Positions 1 to 11,749 of a DNA stretch of 64,000 nucleotides are shown one piece after another. The translations under genes and the position numbers were made by a program. The stretch covers positions 135,092 to 199,091 of the forward strand of contig CH002658.1 in NCBI GenBank assembly GCA_000149265.1. Direction: 5' to 3'. This DNA is from Ciona savignyi (taxonomy: Eukaryota; Chordata; Ascidiacea; Phlebobranchia; Cionidae). Below the pieces are notes generated by a model. It saw only the letters and a program-made list of their open reading frames with translations. It searched no databases and was not told the DNA's origin. Positions within the stretch are counted from its first letter, which is position 1. Every line of letters starts with the position of its first letter.

Positions 1-920
1 TAAGTTCTGTCTATTTCGTCTAACATTGTGTGGGAGTAAAGAAATCCACTTTACCTAGTGGATATTAGATTTCTAAAATACAAAAAATGTATAAAATGAA
101 AAGACAACTAAGGGAACGTCTATACAGTTAAAGATATAAATCTCGCAATTCATTAATGGGATAGACGCACTGTAATACGCCAACTGCCGTCTTGAGTGAT
201 GAACTTAACCGCCAGACTAACCGGGCGGACCATTTCATGTGTTGTCCTGCGATTTCCCATTCACGGATAAATCATAATAAATTATGCTATACTAAATCAG
301 CGTTCACCAGTGTATTGTATTGGGTAGTCTTGGAGATATGACCTGTTGTTACAACTCGTCAGATACGTAGTTTCAGCTCTAACCATTAACTTTAATCATA
401 AGGCATTTGAATATTGACTGGATTCATCACATATAACTGAATAAATAAATTTAAAAACTGTTGTATCAAAAATGCCTAATACACTAGTATAGTTCCAAAA
501 ACATGACTGAGGGCATCAGATCATATGATGGTAACCCTGTGTCATAGAAATTGTATTTTCCCCCACACAAAGATGTTAAAATTTATTGTATGGCGCAATG
601 GCAAATATTTAAATGTAAAAGCCTAAACAATACTACTTTTTAGTATTGTTTAGGCTTTCTCCATAATTGCTAAACATTATTTTAAACCCACATTAATATG
701 GTTTGCATATAATGTGTTAGAACTTTGCTTAGAATTTTATCATTCTTGCCTAAGAAGCACAGGTATATTGTCCTGCTGGCTGGTCTAGCGGTTAAGTGCG
801 TGAGGTGATCTGACGATTGCCTGTGTGTTAACCCTCTTGGTTTTCCCATTTCAAGGATAAACATGAATATCCTATCCTATCCTATATAAGGTTAGTGAAC
901 TAACCTTGTTTTTGCGACAG
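1..920. other. Non-coding stretch with SINE fragments
   Basis: No coding exon is supported here. Around 168-232 a reversed tRNA-like SINE head can be read (the reverse of the 'ggttagtctggcggttaag' type). At 775-895 there is a shortened + strand SINE copy. The remainder is AT-rich. It is presumably the intron before the terminal exon at 921. Confidence 0.55.
775..895 (+). repeat. tRNA-derived SINE, internally deleted copy
   Basis: The head 'tctagcggttaagtgcg' joins directly to the tail region 'aggtgatctgacgattgc', followed by 'ttttcccatt', 'aaacatgaatatcctatcc' and a CCTAT-type 3' end. Full copies at 15110-15411 (reverse) and 18561-19776 carry about 150 more bases between these parts, so this copy has lost its middle. 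It ends about 25 bases before a splice acceptor. Confidence 0.75.
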
Positions 921-1127
921 GCGGACAGTTTGAACATCAACGAAACCGACGTTTACGACCTTAACAACCAGTCGAACAACAACTGCATCTGGGCAATCAA
1001 CGACGACAGAATCCACGTCACACATTACGCTTGGGTTCACACGAGGTCATTCTCGGGTCAACGACCCCTTTCCACCTTCCAGCCGCTGGCGAGGAGCACA
1101 AGCCACACTTACGCCGTCATGCAGTGA
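921..1127 (+). CDS. Terminal coding exon of an unidentified gene
   Basis: A pyrimidine-rich tract ending in 'tttttgcgacag' gives an acceptor at 919-920. From 921 a phase-0 frame runs 68 codons to a TGA at 1125-1127. The peptide starts ADSLNINETDVYDL, is rich in Asn, Asp and Ser, and ends SHTYAVMQ. It has balanced codon use and no low-complexity AT bias, unlike the surrounding DNA, which favours a true exon. It shows no hydrophobic segment and no motif I recognise; it would suit the cytoplasmic or disordered tail of a larger protein whose other exons lie left of the window. The family is unknown. Confidence 0.55.
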   Translation, partial: ADSLNINETDVYDLNNQSNNNCIWAINDDRIHVTHYAWVHTRSFSGQRPLSTFQPLARSTSHTYAVMQ

Positions 1128-3702
1128 TCCACCCCTTTCCCTGAGATGCTTTAGATGACCCTCTTTTAAACTTCCTGGTTCCATCACACAAACAAGCTTT
1201 TAAACCGGCCATGTTGGACTATCGCACGAATCCACGCTTTTCATTTACCCATTTTAAGCGAACAGCCACAAAACCTTTTTCTTAAACCGCAAATAATTTT
1301 TAAGTTCTAAAATTAGTCATTTTTGGTAGTCCACTATTTTCCCTTCCCGCAAACACTTAAAAAATACCTCCAAAACAATTAACCTTTTAACTCAACTGTA
1401 CATATAAAGTAATTGCCACATTGAACCAATGTACTATTTTGGGGGTAAATTGTTAAACCAAAACACTAACAGAGAATTTTAAGAAGCAATTTAACCCATA
1501 TTTATTAAAAACTTTTTTGTATTTTGCTAAAACTATCAAAACCATCATGTACTTTAAATTACTGTTGCTTCACATCGTGTATTCATATTCATAAATGCAG
1601 CAATTTGGCGCAAACGCAAATGGTGGTATATTTATGGTAATATTTATTATATAGACACTGATTGATTGTGTACTTTAAATTAAAGAAAAACAATGCATTT
1701 GATTTCTCTTTTGTCGTTTTAAAGTGTACTTTACTTCAGTTTCATTTTTTGGGTTGTAGCAATGTGTGCCCCACATTTCAATTTCAATTCTTCAATTTTT
1801 GTTCAATTTTTTTCATTTTCTGAATCCTATACAAGTGTTTCCTTATTCGTTGGCCATTGTATTGGTTTAAAATTTCTTCGACTTAGCCCTATGTGTGTGG
1901 GTTATTACCTGTGCGGGTTAATAGTCATGTGGGTTGATACTTGTGCGGGTTGCAACCTGCATGGGTTAAAACTCATGTTGGTGAATACTCATATGAATAT
2001 TCTTACACCGGCCGAATATGAAACCCAGGTCCACATTTTATTTATTTTAATCCTATATTTCATTGCAATATTTCCTTCGAATCTTATACACGTTATTTTT
2101 TTCCTTCTGCTTTCTGCTTAATATGTGTACCTAATGCTTTTTATGACATGTGAACGCAAACATAACCTTCTGCTCGGCTGTATTCCGAGGCACAGCTTCA
2201 GCAATTGTGAAACCTCGAATCATCAAACTTGTACATATGCATGCCCTATTTTCCGAAGAACCAAGGTAAGTAACACTATCAGTTTCACTTTGATTTATTA
2301 CCCGCTGCGTATAATCGAGGCGTTTTTCTTGCGCAGACTACAGTTTTTCGGTTACTGCGAAGTCGAATTTGCCTTTTTTTGTTGTATCTACAGAAAATTT
2401 TTCATTTGAAAAAGCGAATTTTCCCAGCTTTTTTGCCGCTTACATTTTTGCGCAAGCATACTACCAACCGCAGAATCATTATTTTTATGATACGTTGTGA
2501 CTTATATTCCAGTCTACGTTCGGGTAAATGCAATATTTTTTGATGTTCTTACGTTATGCTGTACATATAGCTGACAATATAATGGTGCCTTAAGAGACGT
2601 AACAAAATTGTATGGAGCCGTTTAATTATTCTCGGAAAATGTGGAAATCGTTAATTTAACCACAAGAGTCACCAGATGTATGGCGAATGCTGATAAAACT
2701 AACTTACATATGCTATGTGGGTTGTAAGGTGTTTAGCGTGCATTGCGTGTGCATATTGTAAATCAACAAACTTCAATAGCGGCGGAAACTCTCCGGCTGT
2801 GCCAATATTCAGAGCTATTTTTTTAATCGACTTAAAAAGTCAGCATTCTTTTAAGCTATTAAACAAGTAGGACACAGATAGGTTGATCATTTTGGGCGCC
2901 AGATAACAATTACCCTTATTATACGGTCCCGCATTCCCTCGATCGCCAGGGTAAATTCCATTACCCCCTCGCCCTGCAATACGGCGCCACCCTGTTCAAT
3001 AACATTATATAGAAAACGTACAGTTTTTGCAGGGTGCAGGGTTGTATATCCTGTCGGTTGTACTATCTAGTTTTATTGGTTTTAGTCAAACCCATCCAGT
3101 CGATTTGAAAGCGTCTAGCGTGTTTTGCGTGAGAGTGCTCAGTGCGTAAACACATATACTTCGAATGAAAGTCGCAAATAAATATTGGCAAAAAAAATGC
3201 AAAATGAAATAAAATAAACGCAAAGCAGAAAAGGAACAAGAAGAATAGAGTCCACAGTAACAAGTTAAATTTTGGACGGTACAGTTCATTGCTATTTAGC
3301 TTAGAAAGTACGTTGAATAGAAAAGTCATGTTGAACGCTGTATAATGTTTTAAAACATCTGCATTTATGTTATTGTAAACCGCTACAAATGCTTAGCACA
3401 TCTATAAGCAAAATAAAATTTATCTTGTAAATCAAACAAAATCATATGTCACAGAATTTTGTGCATGTTTTTCAATGTGCTGCATCAGAAATCCATATGA
3501 ATGCGCAAATGGATTTAATGATCATTAAATATCAATACGTAAACTTCTATTTGTTCAATAACTTCAATGAGAGTCTATAACCCGAGAAGGCGTGGTAGGT
3601 TCGTCAGGATTTGACCGTTCTACTGATATTTTCCATTCTAACCACCGAAAAGCACGTCTATCTCACTCCCAGTAATTCAATTGATTCCTGTTTGACTCTA
3701 TA
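1128..3702. other. Intergenic region, AT-rich
   Basis: No gene is supported. It contains a short minisatellite near 1888-1995. An isolated good donor-like site (AAG/GTAAGTA) lies at about 2265, after an open frame that begins near 2125, but no partner exon was found. A hydrophobic minus-strand frame at 3063-3329 reads like T-rich DNA rather than a protein. Confidence 0.5.
1888..1995. repeat. Minisatellite with GTGNGGGTTNATA-like unit
   Basis: Five or so diverged units of about 17-18 bases follow one another. They share the core 'gtg.gggtt' (for example 'gtgtgggttattacct', 'gtgcgggttaatagtcat', 'gtgggttgatactt'). It creates a chance + strand ORF. Confidence 0.6.
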
Positions 3703-6700
3703 TCAGCATTTTTCCTTTCTCGTGATGCCGTCAACTTCTAGAAGCGGTTTCGTAGAAGAGTCTCTCCCCAGATGAGTCCTCACGTGGCGGGAATTATCGA
3801 TCGTTTGCATCTCGATGCCGTTCGCATCCAAGGTCGGCGCCTCGTTTTTGATCTCGTTGGAGGACACGAACCCAGCATCGTCGACACTGGGAGGCTGATC
3901 CTTGGAGCCTCCGGAGGACTTGCTATGATCATCATTGTCATTATCACTCAGCGGATGGACCTCGTTCCATTCATCAAGTCGACTGTCAAAATTATTGACA
4001 TTTTTACTTCAAAGAAACTTGAAAATTTCGTTTTTTTTACGCCTTTTGTTCGCCTATTTGCTGTCTAGTTTGAAATGATGTGTTGGGAGAAATATATCCC
4101 CCGTATAGACAAGACAATAATTGAGGTAGATTTGTTTTAATATCAATATTCCGGTGATGTGAAGAATCCTCCGTACAACATCCATTATTTGCGGCCAATG
4201 ATAATTATGTTCAACTCAAAAGTGTGGCCATCTGAAACACAACGTTGGTCCTACCTGTAAATTGCGTAACCACCTCTATCTCTCACGAGATTGAAAACTG
4301 TAGAGATCTTGTCCCAGCTAAGTTTCTTCCGTTTCTCTGCCAGAAAGTTCTTGATATTTTGTTCTGCTTCGTCTTCTATCTGAAAAAATGATTTGCCTTT
4401 TTGACATTTTTTAAGGTTTATTCGCACAAACTATATATATGCTGGGGTATAACTGAAGAGAGATACATTTAACGAGTACTTTCAGTTACACGTCTATATC
4501 AAAATGGTTATTCATACTGCCCGTCGAACCTAAGCAAAGTTACTATGATTTGCAAGGAAAAGTATTGCTGTCAACCAATATAAAGCCCATTACAACTCTT
4601 AAATGGATTTAAACCACTAACATCACCATAAACTTGTGAGCTAAGGAAATGTAAACGTATTGGATAGTTTAAAACTTAATGAGCGACGGAAATCGGTCCC
4701 TACTTGTTCCTTAGCTAGGGCTTCGAATTTCTTGTCCTCAATCTCGTTATACCAGAGCATGTAGTTCCTATGTAGGTAGGTCAGTTTCGAGAACCATCTG
4801 TAAGATAATGATATTATTTCAATGACTAGAGATGCGTGTCTTCAAGCGACTTTAATTTTCCAATACAAGTCTGTCAGAAGCATATTACTTTTCGAAATTA
4901 TAATATAAAAATGTGATTCTTTTCGTGGTTGGATTAATATTGTAGTCGAGAGGTTAAGAACGATGGTTACGACCACATAGATCAATAGATCGATCTGCGT
5001 CCTGGTCACTTTTTGGGCGGTTATGTCAAAGGCATTTAACAAACAATGGGCTCAAATGAATTTTTAAACAATTGTATAGCTTATATCTAACACTGCGTTA
5101 CCCTCGGTAACCCGACTGTAGGCATGGGGTGTTATTACGAGCGTCGGTGTATATTATACACGGAGTTGATGTATTTTAACAACTTTGTTTGATGTAAGCA
5201 TACTTAATTTAATACGAATATACACCCAATGAAATTACACATTAAAAATTTAAAGGAGTTACGAACTAGTGTGTAATATGATACGATTTACGTGTTTGGC
5301 CCCTTTATTGGAAAACGCATGGGACGTTATTATACACGCAGATGTCAGATTACTTCGTGCCTACCATTAGTTTATTTAAGCTATTTCGGTGTGTTGTAAG
5401 TCAATATAAGCAAAATAATTCTTCAGTTTTTAATACAGCCCATTGATCCATTGGGTTAAAGCAAAATCCGCTAAGTGCATTGCCTAAGACCTAAGTACTA
5501 AAAATTTTACCAAGCGCGTGTTGCAATTCTACATAATATGTGCTCACATGATGATAAGACACCGTTGCATGCGACCGCAGGTAAAAATGTAGATTAAAAC
5601 ACGCTAAACGTTGTTAACTCACCTGTTAATCATATAAACTACGGAACCAATGAATAAGACCACTACAATAAATATCCAACCGATGGTTTGCGATTTCTGT
5701 AGATTTCGTTCGTAACCCACCGTGTAGCGCACTGAGAAATAATACAGAAGTTTAAAAATAAAGTATTTGGATAAAAAAGGTTTATAAACGCGGAATTTTG
5801 TAAAACAACACTGAAACATAAGCGTGTACGGTAGGTTTTGAACAAACAACTTTCTGGTTTCTGGGACGTTTTCAATAACGCACCTAATTAGTTTATTGCA
5901 CATGTAGCATTCACCTTTATTTTTTGCTGCCCTGGTCAGCGCTTTGCACGACATGTCGTAGACGTTGTCTGTTGCCGCACAAGCATAATACTTTCCATCC
6001 AGCAAAGCTATAGCTATCCACGCGCAAGGCGCTACCATTGCCTGTGGTGGAAATTTGTAATTAATGTTAACTTTTTTATCGGACTTTCGTGCATTGCTGC
6101 AAACTTCTGTTATAAAGGCTGATTTGGTGTAAATCAGCTAAATCTTCGATTTCGTTACACGCGTATAATGGGAGATTTGTATAGAACAAGTCGGTAACAT
6201 GCGGCTCTTATTAATTTTATTGCTACTGTAGCGACTGCTAATAAGTTTAATACCAATGCACACGCGTTTTTTTATCTCAGTGTTGTTTTCATTTTATAAA
6301 AATATTATTAGTTTTGCCTCTCCTGATGATTTATTTTTTGTGGAATGTGGCCTTTAAATGCAAAAAGTTGCCAACTCCATTGATAAGTTATTTTTGAAAT
6401 ACTTGATAGATCGACGACTCTGTTATTGAAGTTAAATTGTGAACGATATTAAAAGGGATTGTGGTCGAACGGTAAACGCTACCAATTTATTACATAATTC
6501 TTATAAACATGTGTTTTGATGTGGCGAGCCCACCGTGGCCCTAAAAATAAAAAAAAATAAAATTAGACGGTCTTCCGGAGGAACTAAACACGATGCAAAA
6601 TATGAGGTCCTGGATTCAATTGTCACACACCGTGATACCTGCATAATAATTTCCATGAGAGTCAAGCAACCGGCCGCGATGCCTCTCGCTGCTTTTTCGT

Positions 6701-8036
6701 GACGTCGCATGCAGCCTGTCATCAGTTTCCACGTCTTCTGGTTCATAGCGATGCCCAGCATGAAAAGTGCGACAGCCGGGACGCAGATGTAAACCCCACC
6801 GTACACTTTGTTCTCCGCAACACCTACAGCGGATGGGCAAACTAGTGAATCAATGATCAACATAACGAATTTTTCCAGGCAGGTTAGCTTAGTCGTTAGA
6901 GTGTCTTCTCCGTTAGTCGAAAGGTTGTTGAATCGAACCAGGGGCTGGCTATTTGTGTTATGTTTAAGGCACTTGTGTCAACTTTGATCGGGCGTTTTCC
7001 TTTGAGAAAACGATCCTTTCTTTGAGAAAACGATTATGCCATAACAGAAAATAAATCATAAATATCCCATAATTGGCGTTAAAGATGTGCATGTGCTCTT
7101 TAAACTTCGTGGAAAAAATTAATGTAACTCGAACGTGGACATGCCATATTCTGGCGATTGCTGTAGTACCCCTTCCACTTCGTTCCTTAATCATGAACAT
7201 TCGTGTGCTAGTTACGACAGGGAATCATAACAGTGTGTGTTCTGCAAGTAATTGCGCAAATCTTACCCGAACGCCCTCGAACACACACAACGATCGTGGG
7301 AAAATAAAATAAATTTTCGTTCTAGTGAAGCGCCAGCAACTTCTAATTAGTTTTCGACACGTGCGGAGATTTGTTTATAAGATAGGAAAACGTGAAATAT
7401 TGACAATGTGGAGACATTCCAATTTGTATCGTTCAGTGTTTGAATAATATAATCAGCTTAAAAATCGTTGGAATTGCTCAAACAGGGCTCACAGGAAATG
7501 CTAACCCCATTTTGTATAGTTTTGATATCGATTATCTTAGTTTTGGCAACTGGCTTGCGTGAACGAGATGTTTTTGTTGATGTTTTTAGTAAAAAATGTA
7601 TTTTGTTGCTTTAAACAATAATTTACTGAAAATGTGAACCCTTTAAAATTAAATTAAATCAATGTCAGTAAGTTAGTTCCGTGTAGCCGAATGGTCAACG
7701 CCACCGATAGATATATATACAGACTCCCATAAAAAAGACATGGATTCGAAACTTGGATCGGTAAAAAATAAAAATTAGTTTAACACCAATATATTTCTTA
7801 TTTTTGTGGGAAAAACAACTTAAATATCAGCGATCAAAAGTCGCCAATAACTTACCTAGCATTGTCGAGGTCGAATTCAGTGTACAAGGGCAGCTAAACA
7901 CGGCGAATGAAAACAACTGTTCCGAACCGACAGTAAACAGGCAGATGATAATATTCACCGCTGACCCTGAACTGGTTTTAACAGTCTTGCCAGCCGACAG
8001 TAGCAAGGAATTAAGGTTGTCCGGTAGTTTGACCAT
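3703..8036 (-). CDS. CALHM-like: CALHM-type large-pore channel, 6 exons, 427 aa
   Basis: Exons (minus): 8036-7856, 6823-6639, 6041-5623, 4797-4704, 4379-4255, 3982-3703. All junctions are GT-AG with matching phases (1,0,2,0,2), giving 1,284 nt. Family members form large-pore, voltage- and calcium-sensitive plasma-membrane channels. Visible hallmarks: TM1 followed by FSCPC (Cys49, Cys51), the paired extracellular cysteines of the family; TM2 VPAVALFMLGIAM; AMVAPCAW leading into TM3; LLDGK (Asp137), matching the pore-linked Asp of human CALHM1; Cys143; TM4 at about 241-261 (GWIFIVVVLF); then an amphipathic charged stretch YLHRNYMLWYNEIEDKKFEA, as in the CALHM cytosolic helix, and an acidic/Ser-rich tail ending EKC. 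The start is the Met ahead of VKLPDNL, which fits family length; an upstream in-frame Met exists. The extracellular loop 2 is unusually long. Which CALHM subtype it is cannot be decided. Confidence 0.9.
6463..6495 (+). repeat. Fragment of Ser/Leu-tRNA-like repeat
   Basis: The bases 'gtggtcgaacggtaaacgct' match the box-A end of the tRNA-like family seen complete at 54329-54440. It lies in CALHM intron 2, downstream of exon 2 in transcript order. The copy is short and diverged. Confidence 0.35.
6885..6962 (+). repeat. tRNA-like pseudogene or SINE head
   Basis: A box-A-like 'ggttagcttagtcgttagag' is followed about 35 bases later by a box-B-like 'gttgaatcgaac'. The stems do not close into a convincing cloverleaf, so this is a tRNA-derived relic rather than a working tRNA gene. 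It sits in CALHM intron 1. Confidence 0.35.
7004..7035. repeat. Short direct repeat
   Basis: The string 'tttgagaaaacgat' occurs twice, 19 bases apart, inside CALHM intron 1. A simple slippage duplication is the likely origin. Confidence 0.6.
7678..7772 (+). repeat. Ser/Leu-tRNA-like repeat copy
   Basis: It begins with 'gtgtagccgaatggtcaacg' (box A) and ends with the box-B-like 'ggattcgaaactt', with 'accgatag...' and 'gactcccat' between, in the same order as the family's clearest copy at 54329-54440. It lies in CALHM intron 1. Confidence 0.6.
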
Positions 8037-11000
8037 TTTACAAAGGTTGGACACTAGACGTACATTCGCTTCTGAGTGGTAAAACAAACCAGTTTTACGC
8101 CTTGCCACAACAATAGTAGTAAATAGAGCGTGGCAATACATGTTTAGTTGTATAGTAAGGGCTTTTAGTTACTGTGCTTATTGATAACTGTAGTATAGAA
8201 GTTGATTCAATATAAGCCCACGCGCTTTTTTTCTTTGAGTTTTATACAAATGACACGGAATGCTTTATAATACTGTAATTGTATTTTACCGGTCGACCAG
8301 ATTACCACGTACCCACAGTCGGGTCACCGCTAGTACTTCGTTGTTAAATACAATTCTTATTTTAATGCAGGCAACGACACAACCGACTAGTTTGTGGCTG
8401 ATTTTAATTGTAACACTTAAGCTGACCACTCTTACTCTAATAGGCCGGTCTTGGCCATAATGTTATGCCGGGTTTTTATTTTATACTGCGTAAAGTGGAA
8501 GATTTCGATCAACTTTCCTCTAGCTATTTTAACGTACATTTTACCTCTAAGCGATCTTTTTAACTTTAACCGATCTTGCTCTTACAAGTGTTAAACTGCG
8601 TATTGTAAAAACCACCAAACTCACAAACCATTGCTCACTTTGAAATTCTGCAAAAAGCTTATCCTAAATAAACAAAAACTTTAAAATGGTCCTCTCCAGC
8701 AGTCCTGGAGAGGCAATAATTCCGCCCGATTTCAGTCGGTGTATCTCTGGCATTTCGATGACAGCCAAATCGCACTTAAACGTACGACAACAACTGTGCA
8801 GCTGTACTTAAACTGTCACCTAGTTACATATATCAGATTGACCGTTATCGTCCGTCATGGATACGTTTACTCAGATGATGCTTTTTATACCGGATGAAAT
8901 GCACAGAAAAAAGCGCTTTCCTTTGTCTCAAAGGGTTTAGTTTCACCTTTTTTGGACAGTTTCGTTTAGCTTTCACGTGTTGACCTATACAACCGGCGGG
9001 TTGTAGTTGAACGGTCATTCAAACTTGTAAATAACCCGATGCGTCCTTTTGAAACCCGCGCGTAAGTTTCGTTCGGATTATGTTGCTGTTTTAATGCATT
9101 GTTTCGTAACAATGCAAGGATGCGAGTACAATCTTATAAACAATGCAGCGCGCGCGTAGTTAAACTTAGAGAAAACGTGGAAAAAATGATAATGATTGAA
9201 CACTTGGAAACTGGAAAAATGAATCATAACATCGAAATCTAAATCGCGGAATTCCCAATTGACGTAGGAGAAATTCTCCCTCGTGTTGAGGAAGGACTGT
9301 TTATGATCATAGAATATTGCGCGTCGAATTTACGACAAATCAATAAAATATTTCACTGTTTCGAAACGCTTCTTTTACTGTTTCCAAACGCTTCGCTTAA
9401 ATGCTTTTCGATTCATCAAAAATGGGAAAATTTAATTCGAATGAAAATTCAAAGAAAAACCGAGTCGTCCTGCAGGCGACTTAACACCTTTTAAATGCAG
9501 AAGAACTTTTTAAAACGATTCGCTTCGCAGGGCGCCTTTTTCGTTTTCTTTGTCTCTCCGCCAACAAGCAATAAATCTTTTTATTGTGGATTAAATATTT
9601 AAATGTTAAAATTTGACTCGTATGTTTGAGAAGTGGAACAGGAAAGTCTAATGAACGGTCATGTCGCCCAATGGTAAATTCGACCGATTTACACACAGCA
9701 TGCTATTTAAAAAAGGCCTAACGACAAGCCCACGATGGGTTCGAAACTTAAACCTGTTTAAAAAACTGCAAGTAAATCTTAAATAAACAGAGCTGAACTA
9801 AATTTTGCCCCATCTAACCAGCCTTTTGTTTTTCCCGTTGTCTTTTATTCCCATTAGTTTTCTTTCGCAAGCTAACCAAGTGGTTGAATTAGTCAGTTTT
9901 GTCGCTTAACCTTAGTTCCGACGGCTGTTTATTTTCACGCAAATTCGTTCATTGGCATCCGGAAAATGTCCAAGAACCGCCGCCAATCCGCGTGAATCAA
10001 TCCACTCCTATCAAAGTCCATGAAATATTTATTTCCCGTCGGAAATTTAATATTCGACAAAAATCGATTTTCGACAAGTTGAAAGTAGATTTAACGTGGC
10101 CCATCGCGCTACATTCGATTAATTACCATTTTCCGCGTCGTGTTAGATTAATACGGACACACGTTTTTATACAATTAACCAAAACATGATACGCCGGGGG
10201 TCCCGGTGGGGCTAATTGCGAGGAGGGGTTGATTCAATCGGACGTTCCGTACTGTTCAGTCAACGAAAGAGGATACTGGCCACTAAAAGACGAAAACATG
10301 AAACTACAAAACATGAATAATGTTTACTTATCTGAAACCCACCATACCGGCATTATTTTGTGGCGAAATTAAGGGCTACTACGCAGCCAGCCTTTCCGGC
10401 CGTGTTATATTAGTAGGCCGCGCGGGAATGGGTATTTTTTACTATTTATCAACCCACCCTATATCACCATTTGGCAATCTAGCTTTTTATGTGTTGTATT
10501 TCCATATTTTAGTTTATAAGTACTGTATTAACCTAAAACCAAGGATTGCGATAGCAGCGAAAATCTCATTTTTAAGTTCAACGATACTGGTATGAAAAAG
10601 AATACTACAGTATCACTGACGCCTTAACGAGCTGAAAACCGGGTATCGTTTTCTACAGACTACGCTCTTTCGTATTGTGTACTTTTCTTATATTTATCAC
10701 TTACTAAAATCTAAGTGGTTCCCAGTGGTATATATACGACACTGTCTGTTTAAAATGTGGTTAGTCTCTACATAAATATCCAGAAATATCACCAAATCCT
10801 TATCTGGACGAAACTTGTCTCTGATACTACTGCTAAATGTGCGTTTGCCAGCTTAAAGCGTTCACTGAAGTGTGTCCATTTCGTATTACGTAACAATGCC
10901 GATGTAAATTTCCAAAAGCCTACCGCATAAAAGCAAACCTAATTGTTTTTGTACTCTTACATGTACTGTAGTTTGTTTTTCAAGTGCAAATATTACCAAA

Positions 11001-11749
11001 CGAATTTCATACCATATGTTGATAGCAAGAAAAATGTGCCAAAACGGAAAAAAAAAAACGGTTAGTGCAAATGCTACTCTATAACATTCAATATAAGTGT
11101 ACGTGTCAGTAATGTTTGACTTTAAATTACAACTTCTATATACAGTACATGTAGTAGCCTACCGTACTTGCAGTAATTCAGCGCAATTAATTATTTTTTT
11201 CACAATCAAGTCTCTAATTCGATTCGAATAGGAAATGATTAAAAATTATTTTTGATTCCAAAAATGGGAAATTTGTTCTCGTGCTAACAGTCGTTTAGGA
11301 TAGGTTCTATTTACACAATTTTGATTCAGAATTAGAAGTGAACGATTTTTTAGGCAATGGAGATGATGATTATTGTTACATTAAATCACGTGGTCGCCTT
11401 TGTACTAACGTGTAGCATATGTAACCAATATCAGTCGTTTTTAAATGTTTTATTGAACGGTTGTTTGTTCCCTTTGTTTAAACTGGTTTTAAAAAAAATA
11501 CCGGTCACTATGAAAGAACAACACGCAAACACTTGTAACAACTCAGACTACAGAGAAATCTGATTTTAGACTACAGAAAGTACGATTTTCGGCTTTCTAT
11601 TTAAATATGTTCGAAATTCTACATTTAAATGTGTATTTATCCTAGCATAATTTTCGAATCCAAAGTTATAAGAATATCCTTAAGAAAAATACATTACATC
11701 GACTATATCAGGGTGTTATGTTTCATAACCTTTTGTTTTCGTCCATTAG
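8037..11749. other. Region upstream of CALHM; no exon supported
   Basis: This should hold the CALHM promoter (minus strand) and either the earlier exons of the gene at 11750-14100 or its intron. Small frames at 8260, 9303, 9899 and 10320 were read and none shows a recognisable domain or a convincing phase-2 partner for the acceptor at 11748-11749. The part around 9880-10420 is more GC-rich than its surroundings and could be a promoter or enhancer, but I see no defining motif. A tRNA-like repeat is at 9655-9765. Confidence 0.45.
9655..9765 (+). repeat. Ser/Leu-tRNA-like repeat copy
   Basis: 'acggtcatgtcgcccaatgg' (box A) and 'cgatgggttcgaaact' (box B) flank the family's usual 'cgaccgatt' and 'cctaacgacaagccca' segments. 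Confidence 0.65.

Noticed and set aside
2125..2409. Possible coding exon ending at a good donor at 2265
   Set aside because: No partner acceptor or homologous protein is recognised; a lone donor match is expected by chance in this length of DNA.
3063..3329. Hydrophobic minus-strand frame (Phe/Leu-rich)
   Set aside because: Phe and Leu runs come from T-rich DNA. There is no splice context, and it lies beyond the CALHM stop codon.
7678..7772. Candidate functional tRNA-Ser/Leu gene
   Set aside because: Box A and box B can be read, but the acceptor and anticodon stems do not pair, and at least five similar diverged copies exist. It is a tRNA-derived repeat.
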